From the NCBI GenBank assembly GCA_920105625.2, contig OV050032.1, forward strand, positions 131,655,897-131,719,896: a stretch of 64,000 nt of DNA. Reading direction: 5' to 3'. The number at the start of each line of letters is the position of its first letter. Within the stretch, counting starts at the first letter, position 1. A program made the position numbers and the translations under genes. This document shows positions 20,985-34,399 of the stretch, in pieces. The stretch is from Clusia tigrina (Eukaryota; Arthropoda; Insecta; Diptera; Clusiidae). Under the pieces are notes generated by a model. It saw only the letters and a program-made list of their open reading frames with translations, did not search any database and had not been told where the DNA came from.

Positions 20985-22386
20985 GGTGTGCTAATTATAA
21001 TTCGGTGTTATTATTATAATTAAAATTTGGTATAACTCCAACACTCAGTATGATCCAATTCAAGGACATATCCAGGTGGGGAGTTTGACTGAGGCGGTAC
21101 ATCTCTCAAATAATAACGGAGGTGTGCTAATTATAAGTCCCAACAAGGTGTGCTAGTTGGGACTTAGTGCTCAGTATGATCCAATCCAAAGGACATATCC
21201 AGGTTGGGAGTTTGACGGAGGCGGTACATCTCTCAAATAATAACGGAGGTGTGCTAATTATAAGTCCCAACAAGGTGTGCTAATTATAATTCGGTGTTAT
21301 TATTATAATTAAAATTTGGTATAACTCCAACACTCAGTATGATCCAATCCAAAGGACATATCCATGTGGGGAGTTTGACTGAGGCGGTACATCTCTCAAA
21401 TAATAACGGAGGTGTGCTAATTATAAGTCCCAACAAGGTGTGCTAATTATAATTCGGTGTTATTATTATAATTAAAATTTGGTATAACTCCAACACTCAG
21501 TATGATCCAATTCAAGGACATATCCAGGTGGGGAGTTTGACTGAGGCGGTACATCTCTCAAATAATAACGGAGGTGTGCTAATTATAAGTCCCAACAAGG
21601 TGTGCTAATTATAATTCGGTGTTATTATTATAATTAAAATTTGGTATAACTCCAACACTCAGTATGATCCAATCCAAAGGACATATCCAGGTGGGGAGTT
21701 TGACTGAGGCGGTACATCTCTCAAATAATAACGGAGGTGTGCTAATTATAAGTCCCAACAAGGTGTGCTAATTATAATTCGGTGTTATTATTATAATTAA
21801 AATTTGGTATAACTCCAACACTCAGTATGATCCAATTCAAGGACATATCCAGGTGGGGAGTTTGACTGAGGCGGTACATCTCTCAAATAATAACGGAGGT
21901 GTGCTAATTATAAGTCCCAACAAGGTGTGCTAATTATAATTCGGTGTTATTATTATAATTAAAATTTGGTATAACTCCAACACTCAGTATGATCCAATCC
22001 AAAGGACATATCCAGGTGGGGAGTGTGATTGTGGCGGTACATCTCTCAAATAATAACGGAGGTGTGCTAATTAAAAGTCCCACCTAGGTGTGCTAATTAT
22101 AATTCGGTGTTATTATTATATTTAAAATTTGGTATAACTCCAACACTCAGTATGATCCAATCCAAAGGACATATCCAGGTGGGGAGTTTGACTGAGGCGG
22201 TACATCTCTCAAATAATAACGGAGGTGTGCTAATTATAAGTCCCAACAAGGTGTGCTAATTATAATTCGGTGTTATTATTATAATTAAAATTTGGTATAA
22301 CTCCAACACTCAGTATGATCCAATCCAAAGGACATATCCAGGTGGGGAGTTTGACTGAGGCGGTACATCTCTCAAATGATAACGGA
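20985..22386 (+). repeat. A array, 9 units
   Basis: Copy of 12,263-13,664; second unit is the hairpin variant. Lacks the private changes GGGCAGTTTG and AATAAGGGAGG of that array, so those arose after the duplication or were converted away here. Confidence 0.92.
21134..21166. repeat. Hairpin of A variant, copy 4
   Basis: Arms and loop unchanged. Confidence 0.9.
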
Positions 22387-23247
22387 GGTGTGCTAATTAT
22401 AAGTCCCAACAAGGTGTGCTAATTATAAGTCCCACCTAGGTGTGCTAATTATAAGTCCTACCTTGGTGTGCTAATTATAAGTCCCATTTGGATGTGTGTC
22501 AATTTAAAGTGAGAAATCCCACATTTTTTCGATATCAATGTTGGAATTAATTTACACAATTAACTTGGAATTAATCTGGACAATTTTGTTGGAATTAATT
22601 TGGACAGTTTTTGTGGAAATTTCTAAATTCTATCGTTGCTATTTCATCTTGGTGTGCTAATTATAAGTCCCAACAAGGTGTGCTTTCCACTTGGTGTGCT
22701 ATTTATATGTCCCACCTAGGTGTGCTAATTATAAGTCCCATTTGGGTGTGTGTCAATTTAATGTGAGAAAACTAAAAATTTTTTCACTTTGAATGTTGGA
22801 ATTAATTTACACAATTAACTTGGAATTAATCTGGACAATTTTGTTGGAATTAATTTGGACAGTTTTTGTGTAAATTTCAAAATTCTATCGTTGCTATTTC
22901 ATCTGGGTGTGCTAATTATAAGTCCCAACAAGGTGTGCTAATTATAAGTCCCACCGAGGTGTGCTAATTATAAGTCCTACCTTGGTGTGCTAATTATAAG
23001 TCCCATTTGGGTGTGTGTCAATTTAATGTGAGAAATCTAAAAATTTTTTCGCTATGAATGTTGGAATTAATTTACACAATTAACTTGGAATTAATCTGGA
23101 CAATTTTGTTGGAATTAATTTGGACAGTTTTTGTGTAAATTTCAAAATTCTATCGTTGCTATTTCATCTCGGTGTGCTATTTATAAGTCCCAACTAGGTG
23201 TGCTAATTATAAGTCCACTTGGGAGTGCTAATTATAAGTCCCAACAA
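22387..23247 (+). repeat. B block B1-B2-B3 with small linker deletion
   Basis: Corresponds to 13,665-14,483, but the post-B1 linkers are nearly complete except for GTGTGCTTTCCACTTGG near 22,680, where about 9-10 bp are missing. Confidence 0.9.
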
Positions 23248-23872
23248 GGTGTGCTAATTATAATTCGGTGTTATTATTATAATTAAAATTTGGTATAACT
23301 CCAACACTCAGTATGATCCAATTCAAGGACATATCCAGGTGGGGAGTTTGACTGAGGCGGTACATCTCTCAAATAATAACGGAGGTGTGCTAATTATAAG
23401 TCCCAACAAGGTGTGCTAATTATAATTCGGTGTTATTATTATAATTAAAATTTGGTATAACTCCAACACTCAGTATGATCCAATCCAAAGGACATATCCA
23501 GGTGGGGAGTTTGACTGAGGCGGTACATCTCTCAAATAATAACGGAGGTGTGCTAATTATAAGTCCCAACAAGGTGTGCTAATTATAATTCGGTGTTATT
23601 ATTATAATTGAAATTTGGTATAACTCCAACACTCAGTATGATCCAATCCAAAGGACATATCCAGGTGGGGAGTTTGACTGAGGCGGTACATCTCTCAAAT
23701 AATAACGGAGGTGTGCTAATTATAAGTATCAACAAGGTGTGCTAATTATAATTCGGTGTTATTATTATAATTAAAATTTGGTATAACTCCAACACTCAGT
23801 ATGATCCAATCCAAAGGACATATCCAGGTTGGGAGTTTGACTGAGGCGGTACATCTCTCAAATAATAACGGA
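23248..23872 (+). repeat. A array, 4 units
   Basis: Copy of 14,484-15,108, including the ATTGAAATTTGG and AAGTATCAAC variants. Confidence 0.92.
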
Positions 23873-24592
23873 GGTCTGCTAATTATAAGTCCCAACAAGG
23901 TGTGCTAATTATAAGTCCCACCTAGGTGTGCTAATTATAAGTCCTACCTTGGTGTGCTAATTATAAGTCCCATTTGGGTGTGTGTCAATTTAATGTGAGA
24001 AAACTAAAAATTTTTTCGCCATGAATGTTGGAATTAATTTACACAACTAACTTGGAATAAATCTGGACAATTTTGTTGGAATTAATTTGGACAGTTTTTG
24101 TGTAAATTTCAAAATTCTATCGTTGCTATTTCATCTCGGTGTGCCAATTATAAGTCCCAACAAGGTGTGCTAATTATAAGTCCACTTGGGAGTGCTAATT
24201 ATAAGTCCCACCTAGGTGTGCTAATTATAAGTCCAAACAAGGTGTGCTAATTATAAGTCCCACCTAGGTGTGCTAATTATAAGTCCCACCTAGGTGTGCT
24301 AATTATAAGTCCCAACAAGGTGTGCTAATTATAAGTCCCATTTGGGTGTGTGTCAATTTAAAGTGAGAAATCTAAAAATTTTTTCGATACCAATGTTGGA
24401 ATTAATTTACACAATGTTGGAATTAATTTACACAATGTTGGAAATAATTTACACAATGTTGGAATTAATTTACACAATGTTGGAATTAATTTACACAATT
24501 AACTTGGAATTAATTTGAACAATTTTGTTGGAATTAATTTGGACAGTTTGTTATATAATTGTAAACAAGTTTTTAATAAAAATGATAGCATG
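23873..24592 (+). repeat. B block B4, D run, B7
   Basis: Copy of 15,109-15,827 with the same GGAATAAATCTGG, GGAAATAATTT and AATTTGAACAATT changes. B7 tail at 24,548-24,592. Confidence 0.92.
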
Positions 24593-25340
24593 TCGGTGTT
24601 ATTATTATAATTAAAATTTGGTATAACTCCAACACTCAGTATGATCCAATCCAAAGTACCGCCTCAGTTTGACTGAGGCGGTACATCTCTCAAATAATAA
24701 CGGAGGTGTGCTAATTATAAGTCCCAACAAGGTGTGCTAATTATAATTCGGTGTTATTATTATAATTAAAATTTGGTATAACTCCAACACTCAGTATGAT
24801 CCAATTCAAGGACATATCCAGGTGGGGAGTTTGACTGAGGCGGTACATCTCTCAAATAATAACGGAGGTGTGCTAATTATAAGTCCCACCTAGGTGTGCT
24901 AATTATAAGTCCCACCTAGGTGTGCTAATTATAAGTCCCAACAAGGTGTGCTAATTATAATTCGGTGTTACTGTGCAGTTTGACTGAGGCGGTACATCTC
25001 TCAAATAATAACGGAGGTGTGCTAATTATAAGTCCCAACAAGGTGTGCTAATTATAATTCGGTGTTATTATTATAATTAAAATTTGGTATAACTCCAACC
25101 CTCAGTATGATCCAATTCAAGGACATATCCAGGTGGGGAGTTTGACTGAGGCGGTACATCTCTCAAATAATAACGGAGGTGTGCTAATTATAAGTCCCAA
25201 CAAGGTGTGCTAATTATAATTCGGTGTTATTATTATAATTAAAATTTGGTATAGCTCCAACACTCAGTATGATCCAATCCAAAGGACATATCCAGGTGGG
25301 GAGTTTGCCTGAGGCGGTACATCTCTCAAATAATATCGGA
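24593..25340 (+). repeat. A array: palindromic unit, 3 full units, 1 remnant
   Basis: Copy of 15,828-16,575, including the remnant TTACTGTGCAGTTTGACTG near 24,968. One private change, GGTATAGCTCCAACAC, near 25,250. Confidence 0.9.
24656..24684. repeat. 29 bp palindrome in A, copy 3
   Basis: 13 bp arms, loop TTG. Confidence 0.95.
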
Positions 25341-27263
25341 GGTGTGCTAATTATAAGTCCCACCTAGGTGTGCTAATTATAAGTGCCAACAAGGTGTGCT
25401 AATTATATGACCACTTTGGTGTGCTATTTATATGACCTAGGTGTGCTAATTATAAGTCCCATTTGGGTGTGTGTCAATTTAAAGTGAGAAATCTACAAAT
25501 TTTTTCGCTTTGAATGTTTTAATTAATTTACACAACTAACTTGGAATTAATCTAGACAATTTTGTTGGAATTAATTTGGACAGTTTTTGTGTAAATTTCA
25601 AAATTCTATCGTTCCTAATGCTAATTATAAGTCCCTTTTGGGTGTGTGTCAATTTAAAGTGAGAAATCTAAAAAATTTTTCGATACCAATGTTGGAATTA
25701 ATTTACACAATGTTGGAATTAATTTACACAATGTTGGAATAAATTTACACAATGTTGGAATTAATTTACACAATTAACTTGGAATTAATTTGGACAATTT
25801 TGTTGGAATTAATTTGGACAGTTTTTGTGTAAATTTCAAAATTCTATCGTTGCTATTTCATCTGGGTGTGCTAATTATAGGTCCCAACAAGGTGTGCTAA
25901 TTATAAATCCACTTGGGTGTGCTAATTATAAGTCCTACCTTGGTGTGCTAATTATAAGTCCCATTTGGGTGTGTGTCAATTTAATGTGAGAAAACTAAAA
26001 ATTTTTTCACTTTGAATGTTGGAATTAATTTACACAATTAACTTGGAATTAATCTGGACAATTTTGTTGGAATTAATTTGGACAGTTTTTGTGTAAATTT
26101 CAAAATTCTATCGTTGCTATTTCATCTGGGTGTGCTAATTATAAGTCCCAACAAGGTGTGCTAATTATAAGTCCCACCTAGGTGTGCTAATTATAAGTCC
26201 TACCTTGGTGTGCTAATTATAAGTCCCATTTGGGTGTGTGTCAATTTAATGTGAGAAAACTAAAAATTTTTTCGCCATGAATGTTGGAATTAATTTACAC
26301 AACTAACTTGGAATTAATCTGGACAATTTTGTTGGAATTAATTTGGACAGTTTTTGTGTAAATTTCAAAATTCTATCGTTGCTATTTCATCTCGGTGTGC
26401 TAATTATAAGTCCCAACAAGGTGTGCTAATTATAAGTCCCACCTAGGTGTGCTAATTATAAGTCCTACCTTAGTGTGCTAATTATAAGTCCCATTTGGGT
26501 GTGTGTCAATTTAAAGTGAGAAATCCAACATTTTTTCGATATCAATGTTGGAATTAATTTACACAATTAACTTGGAGTTAATCTGGACAATTTTGTTGGA
26601 ATTAATTTGGACAGTTTTTGTGGAAATTTCTAAATTCTATCGTTGCTATTTCATCTTGGTGTGCTAATTATAAGTCCCAACAAGGTGTGCTAATTATATG
26701 TCCACTTTGGTGTGCTATTTATATGTCCCACCTAGGTGTGCTAATTATAAGTCCCATTTGGGTGTGTGTCAATTTAATGTGAGAAAACTAAAATTTTTTT
26801 CACTTTGAATGTTGGAATTAATTTACACAATTAACTTGGAATTAATCTGGACAATTTTGTTGGAATTAATTTGGACAGTTTTTGTGTAAATTTCAAAATT
26901 CTATAGTTGCTATTTCATCTGGGTGTGCTAATTATAAGTCCCAACAAGGTGTGCTAATTATAAGTCCCACCGAGGTGTGCTAATTATAAGTCCTACCTTG
27001 GTGTGCTAATTATAAGTCCCATTTGGGTGTGTGTCAATTTAATGTGAGAAATCTAAAAATTTTTTCGCTATGAATGTTGGAATTAATTTACACAATTAAC
27101 TTGGAATTAATCTGGACAATTTTGTTGGAATTAATTTGGACAGTTTTTGTGTAAATTTCAAAATTCTATCGTTGCTATTTCATCTCGGTGTGCTATTTAT
27201 AAGTCCCAACTAGGTGTGCTAATTATAAGTCCACTTGGGAGTGCTAATTATAAGTCCCAACAA
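25341..27263 (+). repeat. B block B5-B6-B2-B4-B1-B2-B3
   Basis: Seven bodies in the full order, without the C array that interrupts the matching block at 18.1 kb. Linker variants TTATATGACCACTTTGG and TTTATATGACCTAGG near 25,405-25,440 also occur at 16,640-16,675 and confirm the pairing. Confidence 0.9.
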
Positions 27264-27400
27264 GGTGTGCTAATTATAATTCGGTGTTATTATTATAATT
27301 AAAATTTGGTATAACTCCAACACTCAGTATGATCCAATCCAAAGGACATATCCAGGTGGGGAGTTTGCCTGAGGCGGTACATCTCTCAAATAATATCGGA
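27264..27400 (+). repeat. A unit, single
   Basis: One A unit with the TTTGCCTGAGG plus AATATCGGAGG pair, between two full B blocks. Confidence 0.92.
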
Positions 27401-29062
27401 GGTGTGCTAATTATAAGTCCCACCTAGGTGTGCTAATTATAAGTGCCAACAAGGTGTGCTAATTATATGTCCACTTTGGTGTGCTATTTATATGTCCAAC
27501 CTAGGTGTGCTAATTATAAGTCCCATTTGGGTGTGTGTCAATTTAAAGTGAGAAATCTACAAATTTTTTCGCTTTGAATGTTTTAATTAATTTACACAAC
27601 TAACTTGGAATTAATCTAGACAATTTTGTTGGAATTAATTTGGACAGTTTTTGTGTAAATTTCAAAATTCTATCGTTCCTAATGCTAATTATAAGTCCCT
27701 TTTGGGTGTGTGTCAATTTAAAGTGAGAAATCTAAAAAATTTTTCGATACCAATGTTGGAATTAATTTACACAATGTTGGAATTAATTTACACAATGTTG
27801 GAATAAATTTACACAATGTTGGAATTAATTTACACAATTAACTTGGAATTAATTTGGACAACTTTGTTGGAATTAATTTGGACAGTTTTTGTGTAAATTT
27901 CAAAATTCTATCGTTGCTATTTCATCTGGGTGTGCTAATTATAGGTCCCAACAAGGTGTGCTAATTATAAATCCACTTGGGTGTGCTAATTATAAGTCCT
28001 ACCTTGGTGTGCTAATTATAAGTCCCATTTGGGTGTGTGTCAATTTAATGTGAGAAAACTAAAAATTTTTTCACTTTGAATGTTGGAATTAATTTACACA
28101 ACTAACTTGGAATTAATCTGGACAATTTTGTTGGAATTAATTTGGACAGTTTTTGTGTAAATTTCAAAATTCTATCGTTGCTATTTCATCTCGGTGTGCT
28201 AATTATAAGTCCCAACAAGGTGTGCTAATTATAAGTCCCACCTAGGTGTGCTAATTATAAGTCCTACCTTAGTGTGCTAATTATAAGTCCCATTTGGGTG
28301 TGTGTCAATTTAAAGTGAGAAATCCAACATTTTTTCGATATCAATGTTGGAATTAATTTACACAATTAACTTGGAGTTAATCTGGACAATTTTGTTGGAA
28401 TTAATTTGGACAGTTTTTGTGGAAATTTCTAAATTCTATCGTTGCTATTTCATCTTGGTGTGCTAATTATAAGTCCCAACAAGGTGTGCTAATTATATGT
28501 CCACTTTGGTGTGCTATTTATATGTCCCACCTAGGTGTGCTAATTATAAGTCCCATTTGGGTGTGTGTCAATTTAATGTGAGAAAACTAAAAATTTTTTC
28601 ACTTTGAATGTTGGAATTAATTTACACAATTAACTTGGAATTAATCTGGACAATTTTGTTGGAATTAATTTGGACAGTTTTTGTGTAAATTTCAAAATTC
28701 TATCGTTGCTATTTCATCTGGGTGTGCTAATTATAAGTCCCAACAAGGTGTGCTAATTATAAGTCCCACCGAGGTGTGCTAATTATAAGTCCTACCTTGG
28801 TGTGCTAATTATAAGTCCCATTTGGGTGTGTGTCAATTTAATGTGAGAAATCTAAAAATTTTTTCGCTATGAATGTTGGAATTAATTTACACAATTAACT
28901 TGGAATTAATCTGGACAATTTTGTTGGAATTAATTTGGACAGTTTTTGTGTAAATTTCAAAATTCTATCGTTGCTATTTCATCTCGGTGTGCTATTTATA
29001 AGTCCCAACTAGGTGTGCTAATTATAAGTCCACTTGGGAGTGCTAATTATAAGTCCCAACAA
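27401..29062 (+). repeat. B block B5-B6-B2/B4-B1-B2-B3
   Basis: Six bodies. B6 has GGACAACTTTGTTGG. The third body starts as B2 and continues as B4 (ACAACTAAC, CATCTCGG), a crossover that removed one body compared with the preceding block. Confidence 0.9.
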
Positions 29063-29826
29063 GGTGTGCTAATTATAATTCGGTGTTATTATTATAATTA
29101 AAATTTGGTATAACTCCAACACTCAGTATGATCCAATTCAAGGACATATCCAGGTGGGGAGTTTGACTGAGGCGGTACATCTCTCAAATAATAACGGAGG
29201 TGTGCTAATTATAAGTCCCAACAAGGTGTGCTAGTTGGGACTTAGTGCTCAGTATGATCCAATCCAAAGGACATATCCAGGTTGGGAGTTTGACGGAGGC
29301 GGTACATCTCTCAAATAATAACGGAGGTGTGCTAATTATAAGTCCCAACAAGGTGTGCTAATTATAATTCGGTGTTATTATTATAATTAAAATTTGGTAT
29401 AACTCCAACACTCAGTATGATCCAATCCAAAGGACATATCCAGGTGGGGAGTTTGACTGAAGCGGTACATCTCTCAAATAATAACGGAGGTGTGCTAATT
29501 ATAAGTCCCAACAAGGTGTGCTAATTATAATTCGGTGTTATTATTATAATTAAAATTTGGTATAACTCCAACACTCAGTATGATCCAATTCAAGGACATA
29601 TCCAGGTGGGGAGTTTGACTGAGGCGGTACATCTCTCAAATAATAACGGAGGTGTGCTAATTATAAGTCCCAACAAGGTGTGCTAATTATAATTCGGTGT
29701 TATTATTATAATTAAAATTTGGTATAACTCCAACACTCAGTATGATCCAATTCAAGGACATATCCAGGTGGGGAGTTTGACTGAGGCGGTACATCTCTCA
29801 AATAATAACGGAGGTGTGCTAATTAT
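29063..29826 (+). repeat. A array, 5 units, cut by C
   Basis: Five A units, the second being the hairpin variant; the third has GACTGAAGCGG. The array stops inside a D linker (CTAATTAT) where C begins with ACCTGAATGGC. Confidence 0.92.
29212..29244. repeat. Hairpin of A variant, copy 5
   Basis: Arms and loop unchanged. Confidence 0.9.
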
Positions 29827-30319
29827 ACCTGAATGGCAAAAAGTGGTGGTCCGGTAGTTGGGTGAGACACGCCAACTATGGAAATAAACTTTAAAATTAA
29901 TTTAAACAATATTTTTGTAAATTTAAAAATTTTCCATACAAAAAAACTAAGATAAGATGTTACCGCCAAGAAATCTATATAGTTGGTCGACCTGAATGGC
30001 AAAAAGTGGTGGTTTGGTAGTTGAGTGGGGCCCTCCAACTAATGATATGAACTTAAATATCAATTAAAACAATATTTTGGTAAATTTAAAAATTTTCCAT
30101 ACAAAAAAACTAAGATAAGATGTTACCGCCAAGAAATCTATATAGTTGGTCGACCTGAATGGCAAAAAGTGGTGGTTTGGTAGTTGAGTGGGGCCCTCCA
30201 ACTAATGATATGAACTTAAATATCAATTAAAACAATATTTTTGTAAATTTAAAAATATTCCATACAAAAAAACTAAGATAAGATGTTACCGCCAAGAAAT
30301 CTATATAGTTGGTCGACCT
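29827..30319 (+). repeat. C array, 3 units
   Basis: Units at 29,831, 29,994 and 30,157, each 163 bp. Entry is directly from an A-array linker, with no B5 body or transition segment. The last unit has AAAAATATTCCATAC in place of AAAAATTTTCCATAC, shared only with the C array at 57.5 kb. Confidence 0.94.
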
Positions 30320-30410
30320 GGTTGTAAGTGGTAGAGCAGCTGCCATACTGCGATCCACTGAAGCTTATCCTTTGCTTGACGATTCGAGAAAAAAAAATCG
30401 AAAAAAATTG
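30320..30410 (+). other. tRNA-like segment, copy 3
   Basis: Same sequence as the other copies over the A-box-like and B-box-like parts. Confidence 0.35.
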
Positions 30411-30818
<408 letters not shown>

Positions 30819-32313
30819 TCCACTTGGGTGTGCTAATTATAAGTCCCACCTAGGTGTGCTAATTATAAGTCCTACCTTGGTGTGCTAATTATAAGTCCCA
30901 ACAAGGTGTGCTAATTATAAGTCCCTTTTGGGTGTGTGTCAATTTAAAGTGAGAAATCTAAAAATTTTTTCGATACCAATGTTGGAATTAATTTACACAA
31001 TGGTGGAATTAATTTACACAATGTTGGAATTAATTTACACAATGTTGGAATTAATTTACACAATTAACTTGGAATTAATTTGGACAATTTTGTTGGAATT
31101 AATTTGGACAGTTTTTGTGTAAATTTCAAAATTCTATCGTTGCTATTTCATCTGGGTGTGCTAATTATAAGTCCCAACAAGGTGTGCTAATTATAAATCC
31201 ACTTGGGTGTGCTATTTATAAGTCCACTTGGGTGTGCTAATTATAAGTCCCAACAAGGTGTGCTAATTATAAGTCCCATTTGGGTGTGTGTCAATTTAAT
31301 GTGAGAAAACTAAAAATTTTTTCGCCATGAATGTTGGAATTATTTTACACAACTAACTTGGAATTAATCTGGACAATTTTGTTGGAATTAATTTGGACAG
31401 TTTTTGTGTAAATTTCAAAATTCTATCGTTGCTATTTCATCTCGGTGTGCTAATTATAAGTCCCAACAAGGTGTGCTAATTATAAGTCCCACCTAGGTGT
31501 GCTAATTATAAGTCCTACCTTGGTGTGCTAATTATAAGTCCCATTTGGATGTGTGTCAATTTAAAGTGAGAAATCCAACATTTTTTCGATATCAATGTTG
31601 GAATTAATTTACACAATTAACTTGGAATTAATCTGGACAATTTTGTTGGAATTAATTTGGACAGTTTTTGTGGAAATTTCTAAATTCTATCGTTGCTATT
31701 TCATCTTGGTGTGCTAATTATAAGTCCCAACAAGGTGTGCTAATTATATGTCCACTTTGGTGTGCTATTTATATGTCCCACCTAGGTGTGCTAATTATAA
31801 GTCCCATTTGGGTGTGTGTCAATTTAATGTGAGAAAACTAAAAATTTTTTCACTTTGAATGTTGGAATTAATTTACACAATTAACTTGGAATTAATCTGG
31901 ACAATTTTGTTGGAATTAATTTGGACAGTTTTTGTGTAAATTTCAAAATTCTATCGTTGCTATTTCATCTGGGTGTGCTAATTATAAGTCCCAACAAGGT
32001 GTGCTAATTATAAGTCCCACCGAGGTGTGCTAATTATAAGTCCTTCCTTGGTGTGCTAATTATAAGTCCCATTTGGGTGTGTGTCAATTTAATGTGAGAA
32101 ATCTAAAAATTTTTTCGCTATGAATGTTGGAATTAATTTACACAATTAACTTGGAATTAATCTGGACAATTTTGTTGGAATTAATTTGGACAGTTTTTGT
32201 GTAAATTTCAAAATTCTATCGTTGCTATTTCATCTCGGTGTGCTATTTATAAGTCCCAACTAGGTGTGCTAATTATAAGTCCACTTGGGAGTGCTAATTA
32301 TAAGTCCCAACAA
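30819..32313 (+). repeat. B block B8-B4-B1-B2-B3
   Basis: Same order as after the other T segments. The first linker has AAGTCCCACC, not AAGTCAGACC. B4 has GGAATTATTTTACAC and a B3 linker has AAGTCCTTCCTTGG; both are shared with 58,510-60,004. Confidence 0.92.
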
Positions 32314-34399
32314 GGTGTGCTAATTATAATTCGGTGTTATTATTATAATTAAAATTTGGTATAACTCCAACACTCAGTATGATCCAATTCAAGGACATAT
32401 CCAGGTGGGGAGTTTGACTGAGGCGGTACATCTCTCAAATAATAACGGAGGTGTGCTAATTATAAGTCCCAACAAGGTGTGCTAATTATAATTCGGTGTT
32501 ATTATTATAATTGAAATTTGGTATAACTCCAACACTCAGTATGATCCAATCCAAAGGACATATCCAGTTGGGGAGTTTGACTGAGGCGGTACATCTCTCA
32601 AATAATAACGGAGGTGTGCTAATTATAAGTCCCAACAAGGTGTGCTAATTATAATTCGGTGTTATTATTATAATTAAAATTTGGTATAACTCCAACACTC
32701 AGTATGATCCAATCCAAAGGACATATCCAGGTGGGGAGTTTGACTGAGGCGGTAAATCTCTCAAATAATAACGGAGGTGTGCTAATTATAAGTCCCAACA
32801 AGGTGTGCTAATTATAATTCGGTGTTATTATTATAATTGAAATTTGGTATAACTCCAACACTCAGTATGATCCAATCCAAAGGACATATCCAGGTGGGGA
32901 GTTTGACTGAGGCGGTACATCTCTCAAATAATAACGGAGGTGTGCTAATTATAAGTCTCAACAAGGTGTGCTAATTATAATTCGGTGTTATTATTATAAT
33001 TAAAATTTGGTATAACTCCAACACTCAGTATGATCCAATCCAAAGGACATATCCAGGTTGGGAGTTTGACTGAGGCGGTACATCTCTCAAATAATAACGG
33101 AGGTGTGCTAATTATAAGTCCCAACAAGGTGTGCTAATTATAATTCGGTGTTATTATTATAATTTAAATTTGGTATAACTCCAACACTCAGTATGATCCA
33201 ATCCAAAGGACATATCCAGGTGGGGAGTTTGACTGAGGCGGTACATCTCTCAAATAATAACGGAGGTGTGCTAATTATAAGTCCCAACAAGGTGTGCTAA
33301 TTATAATTCGGTGTTATTATTATAATTAAAATTTGGTATAACTCCAACACTCAGTATGATCCAATTCAAGGACATATCCAGGTGGGGAGTTTGACTGAGG
33401 CGGTACATCTCTCAAATAATAACGGAGGTGTGCTAATTATAAGTCCCAACAAGGTGTGCTAATAATAATTCGGTGTTATTATTATAATTAAAATTTGGTA
33501 TAACTCCAACACTCAGTATGATCCAATTCAAGGACATATCCAGGTGGGGAGTTTGACTGAGGCGGTACATCTCTCAAATAATAACGGAGGTGTGCTAATT
33601 ATAAGTCCCAACAAGGTGTGCTAATTATAATTCGGTGTTATTATTATAATTAAAATTTGGTATAACTCCAACACTCAGTATGATCCAATTCAAGGACATA
33701 TCCAGGTGGGGAGTTTGACTGAGGCGATACATCTCTCAAATAATAACGGAGGTGTGCTAATTATAAGTCCCAACAAATGTGCTAATTATAATTCGGTGTT
33801 ATTATTATAATTAAAATTTGATATAACTCCAACACTCAGTATGATCCAATCCAAAGGACATATCCAGGTGGGGAGTTTGACCGTGGCGGTACATCTCTCA
33901 AATGATAACGGAGGTGTGCTAATTATAAGTCCCAACAAGGTGTGCTAATTATAATTCGGTGTTATTATTATAATTAAAATTTGGTATAACTCCAACACTC
34001 AGTATGATCCAATTCAAGGACATATCCAGGTGGGGAGTTTGACTGAGGCGGTACATCTCTCAAATAATAACGGAGGTGTGCTTATTATAAGTCCCAAAAA
34101 GGTGTGCTAATTATAATTCGGTGTTATTATTATAATTAAAATTTGGTATAACTCCAACACTCAGTATGATCCAATTCAAGGACATATCCAGGTGGGGAGT
34201 TTGACTGAGGCGGTACATCTCTCAAATAATAACGGAGGTGTGCTAATTATAAGTCCCAACAAGGTGTGCTAATTATAATTCGGTGTTATTATTATAATTA
34301 AAATTTGGTATAACTCCAACACTCAGTATGATCCAATCCAAAGGACATATCCAGGTGGGGAGTTTGACTGAGGCGGTACATCTCTCAAATAATAACGGA
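32314..34399 (+). repeat. A array, 13 units
   Basis: Thirteen units. Private markers in order: TATCCAGTTGGGG, GCGGTAAATCTC, TAATTTAAATTTGG, CTAATAATAATTCGG, GAGGCGATACATC, CCCAACAAATGTGC, TTTGATATAACTCC, GACCGTGGCGG, GTGCTTATTATAAG. Almost all recur in the same order in 60,005-62,090. Confidence 0.93.
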
